Source: Daucus carota subsp. sativus (lineage: Eukaryota > Streptophyta > Magnoliopsida > Apiales > Apiaceae). Taken from it: 64,000 nucleotides of DNA. Under the pieces are notes generated by a model. That model worked only from the letters and a program-made list of their open reading frames with translations. It did no database searches and had not been told where the DNA came from. The translations under genes were made by a program, and so were the position numbers. The stretch spans positions 35,551,598 to 35,615,597 of the forward strand of contig NC_030385.2 in assembly GCF_001625215.2 (NCBI RefSeq), written 5' to 3'. Position 1 is the first letter of the stretch; each line of letters starts with the position of its first letter. Of the stretch, positions 1 through 10,545 are shown one piece after another.

Positions 1-650
1 AATTGCAGCATGAATTTCATGGTCCTAAAAATTTCATGCTACACTTAGTTTCATTTATGATGTTTGACTGTCTTCTATTCTTTATATTGTACTAAAGGAC
101 TGTCCAGTTGTGTTTTATACTGTGAGTATGGCAGTATGCTATTGTACCCTGTCAAGGTATTGAGATCTCTTTTGCAAACACGCTGCTTGGTTGGTATATG
201 GAGAAGGATTAGTAGTTTCTTTACTCCTAATGTTGGAATGTATGTAAACAGCATATGGATCTTAATAAGAACACTAAGCGGAACAAGTTCCAGATCCTTT
301 TTTGACAAAATAAGTACCAGATTGAAAGAAAAGAAAAGTGGTCTCAGGAATTTATTGAAGTTGTTAAGGCTTGTATTTCACGACCTTACTTGAACAGGAT
401 CTGTTCTATAGGATTTATTAACAGCCCTGTGACCTTGTTTGGCCATATGAGTCGTAGAGGATCGTTCTTAGCCAGATTCTGGTTGGGGTGGTCTCTTCCT
501 TATGTCATTTTTCTGTCCAGAGACCGTGTCATTATTTATAATCTTTCATGATTATCATGTAAGCACAACTTGCACATTATAATGGGACTGATATACTTAC
601 CATGAGAAATTAATAGAATTAGGTGATTTTGAGAAAAAAAAGATATTACT

Positions 651-654
651 AAAA
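651..654 (-). terminator. Possible Pol III T-run after tRNA-snoRNA copy 1
   Basis: This is the first run of four T on the minus strand downstream of the snoRNA box D, about 40 nt away. A longer T8 run follows at 634-641. The other copies have T runs at a similar distance, which suits a Pol III dicistronic transcript. Confidence 0.4.
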
Positions 655-689
655 GTAAAGCTCAGAGCAACAATTTCTTTTCTGAATGT

Positions 690-750
690 GTGTTCAGAAA
701 TGGCAGCGGACCCATCCAACTGCAATTATATTGCTTGTTTCATCACTGCT
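690..750 (-). ncRNA. Box C/D snoRNA, copy 1, fused behind tRNA-Gly (snoR43-like)
   Basis: On the minus strand this starts right after the tRNA-Gly. Box C is GTGATGA (740-746) and box D is CTGA (694-697). The guide next to box D reads CCGCTGCCATTT, which predicts a target containing AAATGGCAGCGG with methylation at the G paired to the fifth base before box D. Plant tRNA-Gly(GCC)/snoR43 dicistrons are established: RNase Z cuts the tRNA 3' end and frees the snoRNA. The assignment to snoR43 rests on layout and tRNA identity, not on a sequence match I could run. Box D lies in one arm of a perfect 8-bp hairpin (679-700). The target RNA is not known to me. Confidence 0.75.
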
Positions 751-751
751 T

Positions 752-822
752 TGCACCAGCCGGGAATCGAACCCGGGTCTGTACCGTGGCAGGGTACTAT
801 TCTACCACTAGACCACTGGTGC
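752..822 (-). tRNA. tRNA-Gly (anticodon GCC), copy 1
   Basis: The reverse strand folds as a standard 71-nt tRNA: acceptor GCACCAG/CTGGTGC, D arm with TCTAGTGGTAGAA, anticodon stem GTACC/GGTAC around loop CTGCCAC (anticodon GCC), T arm CCGGG-TTCGATT-CCCGG, discriminator A. A and B box promoter elements are intact. It is identical to the copies at 11513 and 19859, so it is probably functional. No CCA is encoded, as usual in plants. The snoRNA follows with one base between them. Confidence 0.95.
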
Positions 823-1541
823 TTTGTGTGCACATGTGTTTTTAGTAGCTACATATACACATGGTTTTAGTAGCTACATATACACCCTTTCTTAAAAAAT
901 GAAACAATACAGAGACAATAAGAAATTAAATAACATATTTAATAAAAAAAAATTCCAGTTTATCAGGTCTGGTAGGACACTATGTTTCTACTCGCTATCT
1001 ACATGGTGAGTGAGTGATATATTTCTTTATAAATGTTGATATTTAGAAGAAATGACTATTGACTCAGAATATCGTCCATTATGATGTGTATGCTAACTGT
1101 TCTGAAATTTATGTTTCCAACATAATATAATATAGTTTAGAATAGTTTTAGTTACGTTTTTGCTCACTTGTTACGTAGTCTTGAGGGTCTTAGCTATTAT
1201 TTATTTCGAGACTTACCTCAATTACTAAATGCATAGCTACTTACAGTGTTCAAATAACAGAAGAGTTTACAACATTCGAAAGAGTAATATCAATTATTTT
1301 CTCTTCCAAACCCTTCACATCTTTGATGTCTAGTCTGGCGACAACCAGTTCACATAAATATCTGTTCAATGAAACATGTATGTTTTTCTCAATGTGAAGA
1401 CATGTAATTGATTTTTTAACTGTTGCTGCACTCGCCTGACTGATTTTGCATTTCCTAGCAACTCGAAGATATCACATGCACTACTATATCTATGAAGATT
1501 ATATAGACTTCCCAATTACTAGTTGTGCTGATGGGGATTTC

Positions 1542-1850
1542 AGGTTGTGTTCACTTGGAAGGAATGGAGGGAGAATGGAATGAATAATATACTCTAACAT
1601 TGGTGTTGGTTAAAGAAAATGTCTATAATTTTCATTCCTTCAATTATTCCATTGCTACTATTTTAGCTAGAATTCTAACCCACATGTTTTGAAAGAAATT
1701 TTCATTTTATTTCTAGATCATGTTTCCTTACAATCTTTATCACAAGAGATTTAAACTCATTCATATCTAGTCATTATTATCTCATACTTTCTTTTTTCCA
1801 TGAAACTTATATAATTTTTCATTCAATTCCATCCAAGTGAACACAACCTT
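1542..1850. mobile_element. Small non-autonomous DNA transposon (MITE) with inverted ends
   Basis: The left end reads AGGTTGTGTTCACTTGGA and the reverse complement of the right end reads AAGGTTGTGTTCACTTGGA, with further complementarity inward. The paralogous site in block C (about 14736-14760) lacks it and runs through from ATATCAGG to TTTAGTGATG, so the insertion came after the block duplication. The target duplication is not clear, so the superfamily is open. Short frames inside are not genes. Confidence 0.75.
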
Positions 1851-2197
1851 AGTGTTGTTGCATTGCCATCCTTACTCGAGATTTGGTCTTTGCATGCAGT
1901 CTCAGACTCTCAATTCTTAATTAAGTAGTGATTTATTATCATTATATAGTCTAACTTAACAAAAATCCTATAATCGCTCCTCACAAATAACTTCTTGTAG
2001 AGAGGCTATCAATTTCTCTCTTTTTCCCTTTTCCAGAGCAGGTAAAAACCCTGTGGTCTTGTTTGCTATCTGAGATCTCAAGGTCCTTGCAGTCACCTGG
2101 AAAACTGGCTCGGATGCTCTTGCGGTTTGATAGAGCCTATATACCCCCCCCCCCCCCACCCATCCACACACACACATTTTAGTCAACTTCTTCGATG

Positions 2198-2596
2198 ACA
2201 ATATTTATATTTGAATAATTGCTCGCTTGTACGCATACTTGAACATCTGTGCTTGTAATAAGTCCATATTTGAGATGATGTAAATAGGTTTTGGGGTTTT
2301 GAATACATGAGTACTAGGCCTTTCAACCTTTAGGGTGATGTAGATTAAAAATTCAGTTGTTGATCATGGCTGTGTATCATTTGTTATCTCTTATCTATAA
2401 CAATATCGATATTTGAATATTAGCTTGTTTGTACGCAATACTTAACATCTATGCTTGTAATAAATCAATATTTAGATGAAGTAAATAGGTTTTGCAGTTT
2501 TGTATACATGAGTACTTGGCCTTTCAACCTTTAGGACGATGTAGATTATAAATTTAGATGTTGATCATGGCTGTGTATCATTTGTTATCTCTTATT
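2198..2596. repeat. Divergent tandem duplication, period 202 bp
   Basis: Two neighbouring copies (2198-2399 and 2400-2596) share phrases such as CATGAGTACT, CCTTTCAACCTTTAGG and TGTGTATCATTTGTTATC in the same order. They differ at many sites, so the duplication is not recent. A poly-C run lies just before, near 2146-2158. Confidence 0.85.
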
Positions 2597-2834
2597 AAAA
2601 CTGCAGTCTTTTAAATAGCACGTTTGGTTATATCTTGAATGATATATGTGTTGTTTCACCATAGTCGTCAACCAATTTCTCACAATAGTATACTTCTACA
2701 AACCATGAAAAAAAATTTAGAACAAGAATACAAGTAGAGGATGCTTTTGCCAAAAAAGTATAACTATGGACAACATAAGGAAACCATAGCATTTAGAAAA
2801 TAAAGAAAAGAAGCAGCATGTTCTTATTGAAAGT

Positions 2835-2914
2835 TTTTTCAGATATAGCAGCGGTCAAGTTCGAGTTCCTGGTAAGTCGATACTGCAATTTGATTGCCTG
2901 TTTCATCATTGCTT
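2835..2914 (-). pseudogene. Degenerate C/D snoRNA, copy 5, with enlarged middle
   Basis: On the minus strand box C ATGATGA (2903-2909) and box D CTGA (2839-2842) survive, as does a CCGCTGC core near box D. The part between them is longer and rearranged compared with the intact copies at 690, 11450 and 19797. It lies behind a damaged tRNA-Gly, so precursor processing should fail. The D-box hairpin of the intact copies is missing. It could still be a diverged snoRNA, but loss of the tRNA makes a relic more likely. Confidence 0.6.
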
Positions 2915-2915
2915 T

Positions 2916-2969
2916 GCACCGGCAGGAAATTGAACCCAGGTCGGGTATGTCCAGCTAGACCCCTGATGC
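2916..2969 (-). pseudogene. tRNA-Gly pseudogene, copy 5 (shortened)
   Basis: The T-arm side and the acceptor 3' side are recognisable, but most of the anticodon arm is gone and the length is 54 instead of 71 nt. It pairs with the degenerate snoRNA immediately downstream on the minus strand and is the sister of 15161-15214, which lost the same region. The loss therefore came before the duplication of block A and block C. Confidence 0.8.
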
Positions 2970-4343
2970 TTTGTGTTTACCTTTTCTATTTATTAGCTCT
3001 ATATTGATATACTTGTTAAATTTAATACAAAAACAATTAGAAACGAAAAGCTGATGTAGCTATAACAATTTATATAAATACTTAATTGTTAATTGTTTAT
3101 ATTGTTTATCAGGCCGGCTGGGGGTATTGTATATCAACTAGCAGCTACTCACATACTTCTTAGCTAGCAATTATATGCTCATTGCTGTAGAGAATTAAAA
3201 CAGATGAAACAATTTGCTTATTAGTAATACATGTCATAAAATATCACACATCATGCTGTGTATGGTATAACACTTGTCATGTTTCTACTTGTAGTAGTGT
3301 TTTTGGAGAGAATCTACACAATAACAAAAGCTACTTGTCATTGTTTAATCTATTTATTTCAAAAACAATAATTAAAAGTTTCAATTTCTCATTATGAATA
3401 CCTGTCATTAATTAATTGCTTGCTACTTGCTGCAAATTACCGAAATTATAAAACAAATTGGTTGACACTGCCCCTTTTACTCAATATTTCAGTCTCAATA
3501 AGCAGTCACACTATGTAAAGAGAAATTAAAACCTGACCATCTGTGGAGGGACGAATTTTTGCTGGACTAAACATTCAGGAAAATACTAAATTGGGGATCT
3601 TAATTCTCATGTCACTGAAGACAGGTATGAGATCATATCTTAACTGCTTGTCATGCTCTGTGTGATGAAGTATGCGAAATTTAATGTTTGTTCGTTTTTG
3701 GTTGTATTTTAGGTTGAGTTTAGTACATAATTTTGGAAAAACTTGATAGTTTTGAAGAGTCCACTACTAGGCAACCACTTAGGTTAGTAAACTAATTAGG
3801 CCTAATGTTTGGATGCAGGCTCGAGTTAGACTTTCAACTATAAAATTGTTTCTCTTATTTCTTTAAAATATATTATGCTCGAAGTCATCTCAAGTTTGGC
3901 TCTAATTTCATTAAATGTTAGCATTTGTATGTAAAATATTGTTGAGTTTAGCTCATGTTTGATTTAACATAAGCCTGGGTATTTTTGTTCATGAGTTTTC
4001 ATGAATATGTTTGCCCTCAGCTTCTCATGTCATATGCTTACCAGAATTTTTACGCATTTTATTGCTTATACATTAGAAATCCTCCATGTTGATTCTCTCT
4101 GAAGAGATAACGCCTCTATATCGATAAAGCTTTTGTTCCCAAGTCGGGACTAGTGTTAAACTTCAACTTCCCCTTTATCGAGGTCATTGATATGTTTGAA
4201 GAAAATCAAAGTATCTAATCATGGTCCCAACTTTTGGATAGAGTAATATTTTTAAATATGATCACTTTTTTTATACACTTTACGAATATGAAAAATGTTT
4301 TATGATACAGTTTTTGCTATATTTTGTTGTTCAATAAATTTAA

Positions 4344-5015
4344 GAGTTAATTACAGTTTGTAACCCCAGGATTGCTCCAAACGCACTTAAGATCCTGAAC
4401 TATCAAACGTGACATAATGCACCCTGAACTTTACATTCCTGTGCAAGTTGTAACCCATAGTCACTATTCCGTCCAAATATGCCGTTAACTTTAATTGTTT
4501 GAGAGGTAACAGTGTGTATATTAGTTTCTAACAGCTACTTTACCTCTTGTGACCCCTCAAAAATTATGTATTATATTTTGAAATTATTTTTGAACACACA
4601 CAACGATGTAAAAAAATTTAAAATAAGTTTTAAAATATGTATCTAGATTTAGAATCTAAAAATTTATTATAATTTTTACATAAACGATGTAACTTATTTT
4701 AAAATTTTAAAATAAATACATATTTTAAAAATTATTTTAATAGTTTTTATATCGTTGTGTGTGTTCAGAAATAATTTCAAAATATAATACATAAACTTTG
4801 AGGAGTCACAGGGGGTAAAGTAGCTGTTAGAAACTAATATACACACTGTTACCTCTCAAACAGTTAAAGTTAACGGCATATTTGGACGGAATAGTGACTA
4901 TGGGTTACAACTTGCACGGTAATGTAAAGTTCAGGGTGCATTATGTCAGGTTTGATAGTTCAGGATCTTAAGTGCGTTTGGAGCAATCCTAGGGGTTACA
5001 AACTGTAATTAACTC
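4344..5015. mobile_element. Mutator-like MITE, near-complete palindrome
   Basis: The 672-bp element is almost one long inverted repeat. Ends are GAGTTAATTACAGTTTG and its complement, and each arm is roughly 300 bp. It is flanked on both sides by the 9-bp direct repeat TAAATTTAA (4335-4343 and 5016-5024). A 9-bp target duplication with long inverted ends is the mark of Mutator-like elements. There is no transposase frame. The arms remain highly complementary, which suggests a fairly recent insertion and a transcript that would fold into a long hairpin. Confidence 0.9.
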
Positions 5016-5754
5016 TAAATTTAACACCAACCAATCATCTTAATTGTTTTCAATGATTTTTTATGACATCTTTATGTTGTTTTTATGGCAGAGTTTCACA
5101 AACTTAGATTTGTTTTTGAATTTGTATTTATTGTTTTGACGGTTTAACATGCATTATATCTTTTTTGAATGTAAAAACTTTATATATGGCCAATATTAAT
5201 TATTCTTAAGTATAAAAATGTAGACCCGTGTTATGTGATAACCTCGTTTAAGTGATAATTTTCATGGCCCCAAGGATATTAATCGGAGGGTTTAGTACTT
5301 CTAAGTTTCTACTTTAAAGATCTGACACTCTTACCGCTAGTGTTGTAATGTATGTGAACAGTATTCTGATCTTAATAAAAATTCAGAGACTACTTAACAG
5401 TAGGTGTCAGGTTAATAAAACACAAAATCCAGAGACTACTTACCAGTAGCCCTCTGACCTTGTTGGCCATATGAGTCATAGAGGATCGTTCTCAGCGAGA
5501 TTCTGGTGGGTTTTTCCCCCCCTTTTCAAGGGGGGTCGGCATGCTGTTTTCTGACAGATTATATTCTTTTTATCACATTTCCTTTGCATTGTCGCCATGT
5601 CTGTGTTCTCAGCCAGATTCTTGTTGATCTCATTTCACCTTCGCATGATCACCATTTCAGCACAACTGGGACTCTGCTTTTTACAGGTGGTAATCTCTAG
5701 ATGGATTTAGTGATGTCCCTCTAGTTCATTTTCCATCTAAGAAATGTCTATGCC

Positions 5755-7495
5755 TGTGATATCCCGTAATTTTTAGAATAATATTAATAGATTAGTATTA
5801 ATAAATAGGGGATTAAAAATGGATTATAATTAGGATTTAAAATTGAATTAAGATAATAGAATTAGAATATGAATCAGACTTGTATTCCGATTATGGATAG
5901 GTTTAGAATTAGGGTTTCAAGACTCTATATATTGATTGTATTCCTCCATTCTTTCATATACACTTTTGAGAGCCACCCAACCTTCTATTCGTTTTTATTA
6001 CAAAAATTCGCAGGGCTTTATTCTCATAAATCAGCTGTCTTGTAAAATTCGTAGTAAATTCAATTCTTATCGGATTTCGACGATTCTTGATGTTTCGGAA
6101 AGCTCTTTTAATCTCCTACAACTTTCGTTCACAATGTTTACTCAGATTATGTTCGAACTGTTCTCAAAATTACAAAACTTAATCAGATCCTGTTTATTCT
6201 TTGAATTCTGAATCAGCGGACGTTTTATTTAATTCCCAATTCGTTATAACTCCGATTTCGATGAGCCTTACCTTTTCGGAAAGGTCTTTTCGTTCTCTAC
6301 GACTTTCGTGTTTTGAGTTTTTCCATAAAACATCGTTTAGAGGGTCAAAACAGTAGATTATTGATCTGGGCAGATTGGAACAATGGAGATATTTGGAGTT
6401 TAAGTTAAAGTCGGGGTTCGGGAGTTTAGTTGGTCCCTTGCGAGGTTCGTTAGTCTTTGAGTTTGCTATTTTCGAGGTACGGATTTCGTTCTCTTTTATT
6501 CAGCTCTACTTCTATTAGTGTTAGGTAAATTTGATTACTCTGTTTTGATCTTTTCTGTTCGGCGTTTTTGTACGGATTCTACTCCTTTTATTCAACGCTA
6601 CTCCTTTCGATATTAAATGATTTTGTTCTGTCCTCTTTTGATCCGTCCGATTTGCTAAATTTGTTTTGTGCTATTCATTTGACTGTTTTGATATCCGAAA
6701 AATATTTTAAAAATCTGTTTTGAGGCATTCAAATAATTGTTATGCGGTTTTCAAGGATTTTACAAAATTGTGATTTGTTCAGTTTATTTGAAATATCTGT
6801 ACCATGTGATTTAAATTGTGAAAACTATTTTGTTTTGAACCCTTAGAGAGATATAGAGTATACCGAGTTTCCCAGCTGTGGGGGTACTACAGCCATGTCT
6901 TTGCGGCACCATTGACATGACACTTCTGTGACTGTGTGATTGGTCACGGCGTATCCTTCTGTTAGCTCTTGGGAGGAGCTTTGGCCATTTTGATTATTTG
7001 TTCAGGATACGTGGATGCATCCAGTTCAGTTTTGATATGATTTGTGATTTGACGGTGACGTTGTATATGCCGTACACGTTATCCGATTTGTTGCACACAT
7101 TAGGTACCCTATGATGTGTGTATTTGTATATGTTTTGATCTCGGTATGAAATATCCTAACCCTCGTTGCATCAGCCTATTTATTTTAAAAATTATTTGTT
7201 TTATATTACTGTCAAAATATTTTAAATGTTTCTTGTTTTGTAAATGCTTCCAATCCGTACTGGGCATTTGGCTCATGCCGTATTCTTTTTCTGGCAGGTT
7301 CTTAGAGGGATCCGGGGCTGTGTGATGGAGAGCTGCCCTAAGTTACAGTGATCGAGATTTATGGACCTATAATGTTGTTAAGATTTTATTGTTTAGTGAT
7401 TCTATTTACTCATGTTTATCGGATATTAGTGCTCTGTTTGCAGTTTTTGGATTTGTAGGTAACTCCTCGTCTTGATTTAAGATGAGGGTGTTACA
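5755..7495. mobile_element. Solo LTR of an LTR retrotransposon (probably Ty3/Gypsy-like)
   Basis: The 1741-bp segment starts TGTGATATCC and ends GGGTGTTACA, so it has TG...CA ends. It sits between perfect 5-bp repeats ATGCC (5750-5754 and 7496-7500). No internal coding region or second LTR is present, so it is a solo LTR left by recombination between two LTRs. The terminal motifs resemble plant Ty3/Gypsy LTRs, but the family is an inference. The intact target repeat argues against great age. It interrupts block A. Confidence 0.85.
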
Positions 7496-8148
7496 ATGCC
7501 GCACTTCTTGCTAAACAGTCTTGAGAATGTCTTACATTTTTAGATGTTGAAACTGAGACAGGTGAACTGGAGAAAAGCCTAGTGGGTTGACTTTGTGAAG
7601 GATTCCCCTCAAAGCTGGTACTAATCCACAAGTACAATAAAAAAGGTATTGTACACCTCTGTATCTTGATTCTGGTGGATGAAACATGACTGCATGATTA
7701 ACATCTTATGTAATGTTGGCGTTGTACCATTCAAGCTTGGAGTCGTAGCCAGGGTGTCTTGGAGTTGGGTTGACATATTTCTTTTTATATATAGTCTGGT
7801 CATATGCAGCCTGTACCTACTAGCAGTGTTAAACAGACAAGCTTCATTGCCCTGTATGTTCTCTTTTAGTTTCTTGTCATGTGCTCTTCAGTCTACCACT
7901 CGTGTGTAACTCCTTTTATGATAATGCAATTGATCAAAATCGCTTCTAGAACTTATGTGCCAAATGCTGAAAAACTACATGACATAACATATATCATTTA
8001 CTAAACTCTTTATTTTTATTCATCAGCTCAAGCTTTACTCATTCTTGGTAACTAGCTTGTTCTGATTCCTAACTAGTCCTCTCCACTGGTATTATGCCTC
8101 TTGGGCTTCTGCCATTCTACAGTATGTTTTCTCGTGAAAAATGACAAA

Positions 8149-8198
8149 AAAATTTGGACCATTTCTCGATTTGTGCGTGTCATCCTTGCGCAGGGGCC

Positions 8199-8230
<32 letters not shown>

Positions 8231-8250
8231 TCGGATGTCCCCGAAGGGAC
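8149..8250 (-). ncRNA. U6: U6 spliceosomal snRNA
   Basis: The reverse strand from 8250 begins GTCCCTTCGGGGACATCCG, contains the ACAGAGA box, the AGCATGGCCCCTGCGCAAGG region and the GATGACACGCAC segment, and ends with a T run (A run at 8146-8152 on the plus strand). As far as I can recall it, this agrees with plant U6 throughout. U6 forms the catalytic core of the spliceosome with U2. A plant USE and TATA box stand upstream at Pol III spacing, so the gene looks functional. The plus-strand frame across it is meaningless. Confidence 0.95.
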
Positions 8251-8273
8251 ATTATAAGTGCTGCTATCATAGC

Positions 8274-8284
8274 CATATAAATAT
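8274..8284 (-). promoter_or_regulatory. TATA box of the U6 gene
   Basis: The minus strand reads ATATTTATATG, 24-34 bases upstream of the U6 start. This is the position used by plant Pol III snRNA genes. Confidence 0.8.
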
Positions 8285-8304
8285 TCGTTTCTTCGTATTT
8301 CAAA

Positions 8305-8315
8305 TGATGTGGGAT
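8305..8315 (-). promoter_or_regulatory. Upstream sequence element (USE) of the U6 gene
   Basis: The minus strand reads ATCCCACATCA, differing from the plant USE consensus RTCCCACATCG only at the last base. It is roughly 20-25 bp from the TATA box, the Pol III-type spacing (Pol II snRNA genes have about ten bp more). Confidence 0.8.
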
Positions 8316-8350
8316 TCTTATGTTATGACTTTAACTGAAATTTAGCTCAA

Positions 8351-9480
8351 AGAACCTATAACCATTTGACTATAACCCTTTAATCCTATACATTATTTGC
8401 TAACTTGGAAAATCTGCAAACAGCTGGAAGTTTTGAAAAGCAGTGGAGTAATTCAACAAGATGAAACTGAGGAGAAATTTCTCAATTAGGATGAAACGCA
8501 ATTTTGACATCTTAATTTTTCTGCCTATTCGGTTTCTTTAAGTGTCCGAATATTACTTAATTATTTTTTGTTCGGTTTTTTTAAGTGTCGCAATTTTTTT
8601 TCCAACTAGTCGCAAAATTATCATTTAATCTGAAATAAACAAAATACTATAAAAATATAATGATTGTGAGAGAAGAAAAAAAATACACACACATATATAT
8701 AATTTATCAAATATATGATGAAAACTAATGACGTAAATCATATTTTACAAAAATTTAAATTTAAATAAGATATTAAAAATCTATAAAAACTGAGTCTCTA
8801 CAAATTAAACGAGTTAAAAAATATATATACATGAGATTGAGTTGATCATAGATCATATTGGGGCATTCGGATCATTTTATATGAAAAAATATGAGAACTT
8901 AGGTATATAAATATTTGTATTTAGGATCGTATTTTATCACGTATACAAGACATGTATCGTATTTTTTAGCTGAATTCAAATCAAGAAATTGGATATTGTT
9001 AGATCATTTTTGGGCCCTGACCATAAAGAGCCTGTTTGTCTAGGTTTACGTCATTTTCGACTTTAAACTAAAAAATAATTGTTTGTTTAATAAGTTAGAA
9101 GTCAGAAAATCAATGCAGAACGCTGAATGATCTAGCGTTTTAGGAGTAATATGCCACATAAATTAGTGTTTAGAGCTTGTACGCTAGGTCGTACAGGGTC
9201 TTTAAACACTAGATTGTGCAGCGTTAAAAAAGTTAAAAAAAAAAAAATATATGCTGCATCATTTTGAATGAAAATTGACTTATATTTAGGGTCATTTCCT
9301 TCCAAATTGGGATTTTTACCGCCAACAACTCAATTTATCTCATAACGTTTATAATCAAGGTAGTGTTTTACACTGCTCTTGCGAACTACAACAATTTTTC
9401 CGCTGAAAATCGGGTGAAAAATGGTTTGTTAAATCTAAAAGCAGCCTTTTTGAGCAGCATCTTTTAAAGAACGAATTTTC
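8351..9480. other. Intergenic, A/T-rich, no gene seen
   Basis: No open frame with plausible content and no RNA gene was recognised. The part around 9030-9480 has a repetitive look (poly-A, repeated AGCGTT words) and may be a decayed transposon, but I could not find its ends. Confidence 0.5.
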
Positions 9481-9484
9481 TATG

Positions 9485-9655
9485 GTGTGCCCAAGGGCAC
9501 ACAATAGTCACTAACATCCATGAGAATACTAGCTTTTGATTGGTGGATGGATAATAAATGTAAATGGCCCCCCGCATTTACATCAATTCCACCAATCAAA
9601 ACAAGCAATTTTCATGAAAGTTGGTGCTTATTGTGTGCCCTTGGGCAGGCACACA
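9485..9655. mobile_element. Hairpin MITE with GTGTGCCC/GGGCACAC ends
   Basis: The two halves are imperfect reverse complements: GTGTGCCCAAGGGCACACAA near 9486 matches the complement of the segment ending at 9655, and TTTGATTGGTGGA matches TCCACCAATCAAA further in. Each end is itself a small palindrome. The target duplication is not clear, so the superfamily is unassigned. Confidence 0.7.
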
Positions 9656-9959
9656 TTAGAAAGACTGTTTAAAGAAAGCAGGAAAAAGAGGTTCTTGGTG
9701 CTTTTGAAAAAAAATTATTGCAGAAATGTGTTACGAATTTTAATATCAAATCTCAACCAAAACATTAATTTTTATATTATACCTCAAGAAGTGAATATAA
9801 AAAAAATTACCAAACAATTATTTATTTCTACAAACATCATTTTTTTCCCAATAAAAAACACAACTATTTTTTTTAATAGCACTCCAACAAATCCTAATTC
9901 CCATTAAATCGGCAGCAATAAACTCACCCGCAGAGGGCGACGGATGATTTTATGCAAAA

Positions 9960-10545
9960 CCGGGGAGATGAAAACTCCCCCAAACCCCATTCTTTACAGC
10001 GGCTGATCAAACTCACTGATTCCAGTAAGATTACCTTAACTAATTTCTTTTTTACTCCCAAGTTCCTTATACATAGTTTTTTATTTGAGATTACTGAGTT
10101 AGTTGAAACACTTAATTTTCCTTTTCAGGATCAGGTTAATCATAACGGCTTTAATTACTAGTTCAAATTATACTAGTTGTTAATGTATTGAATTAGGTGA
10201 TAGTACCGTAGCGTTTTTTATTTGAACCAGGGAATATATTTCAAAATTGTACACGACTCCGTGTATAGGTTAGGATCGGTACATATATTTGGAACCCTAC
10301 GAGTTTGCAAAGTCCAGTATCTTAGGTTGGTTGAGTTTGATTTGTCGAAATTAACTTTAATTATTGGTTCTCATTGCAGTTTATCAAGGTCAGCGAGATT
10401 TTGATTCATCACAAGCTTGACTACTAGGGTTCATTTGTCATGGCTCAAAAGCTAGGGTTAGTTATTTTTTGGGTTTTTGATTTGGATAAGAAGAACAATT
10501 TTAATTGCAGCATGAATTTCATGGTCCTGAAAATTTTATCATCTT
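9960..10545 (+). repeat. Leader-like module, copy 1
   Basis: This segment recurs at 11690-12245. It carries CAGCGGCTGATCAA, GATCAGGTTAATCATAACGGCTT, TTCTCATTGCAG and GTCATGGCTCAAAAGCTAG in that order. GT- and AG-like sites and a late ATG make it look like the spliced 5' end of a gene, but the frame after the ATG stays short and shows nothing known. It ends in the sequence that also opens the window (GCAGCATGAATTTCATGG). Confidence 0.65.

Larger units (their letters stand above)
1..5749. repeat. Duplicated block A
   Basis: This stretch is paralogous to about 12990-19080, collinear apart from later insertions. Shared landmarks are the opening segment with a conserved but probably non-coding reading frame, the snoRNA/tRNA-Gly pair, a second degenerate pair about 2.1 kb on, and an end segment with the shared phrase GTAGAGGATCGTTCT. 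The first bases also match 10503 onward. The block is cut off on the left by the window edge and on the right by a solo LTR. No protein gene is supported. Short frames such as 64-393 recur in the copies but change length and show no known domain. Confidence 0.8.

Noticed and set aside
64-393. Repeated frame (109, 96 and 61 residues in blocks A, B and C) as a protein gene
   Set aside because: The frame changes length, start and 5' part between copies, the opposite strand is open too, and there is no domain. It is part of a repeated non-coding segment.
688-870. Short plus-strand frames over the tRNA/snoRNA loci (also 11337-11658, 19807-20013)
   Set aside because: They read through the reverse complement of structured RNA genes. 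The conservation comes from the tRNA and snoRNA.
2146-2160. Poly-C run as a functional element
   Set aside because: A simple homopolymer with no structure around it.
8154-8345. Plus-strand frame of 63 residues at 8.2 kb
   Set aside because: It is the antisense of U6 snRNA and its promoter.
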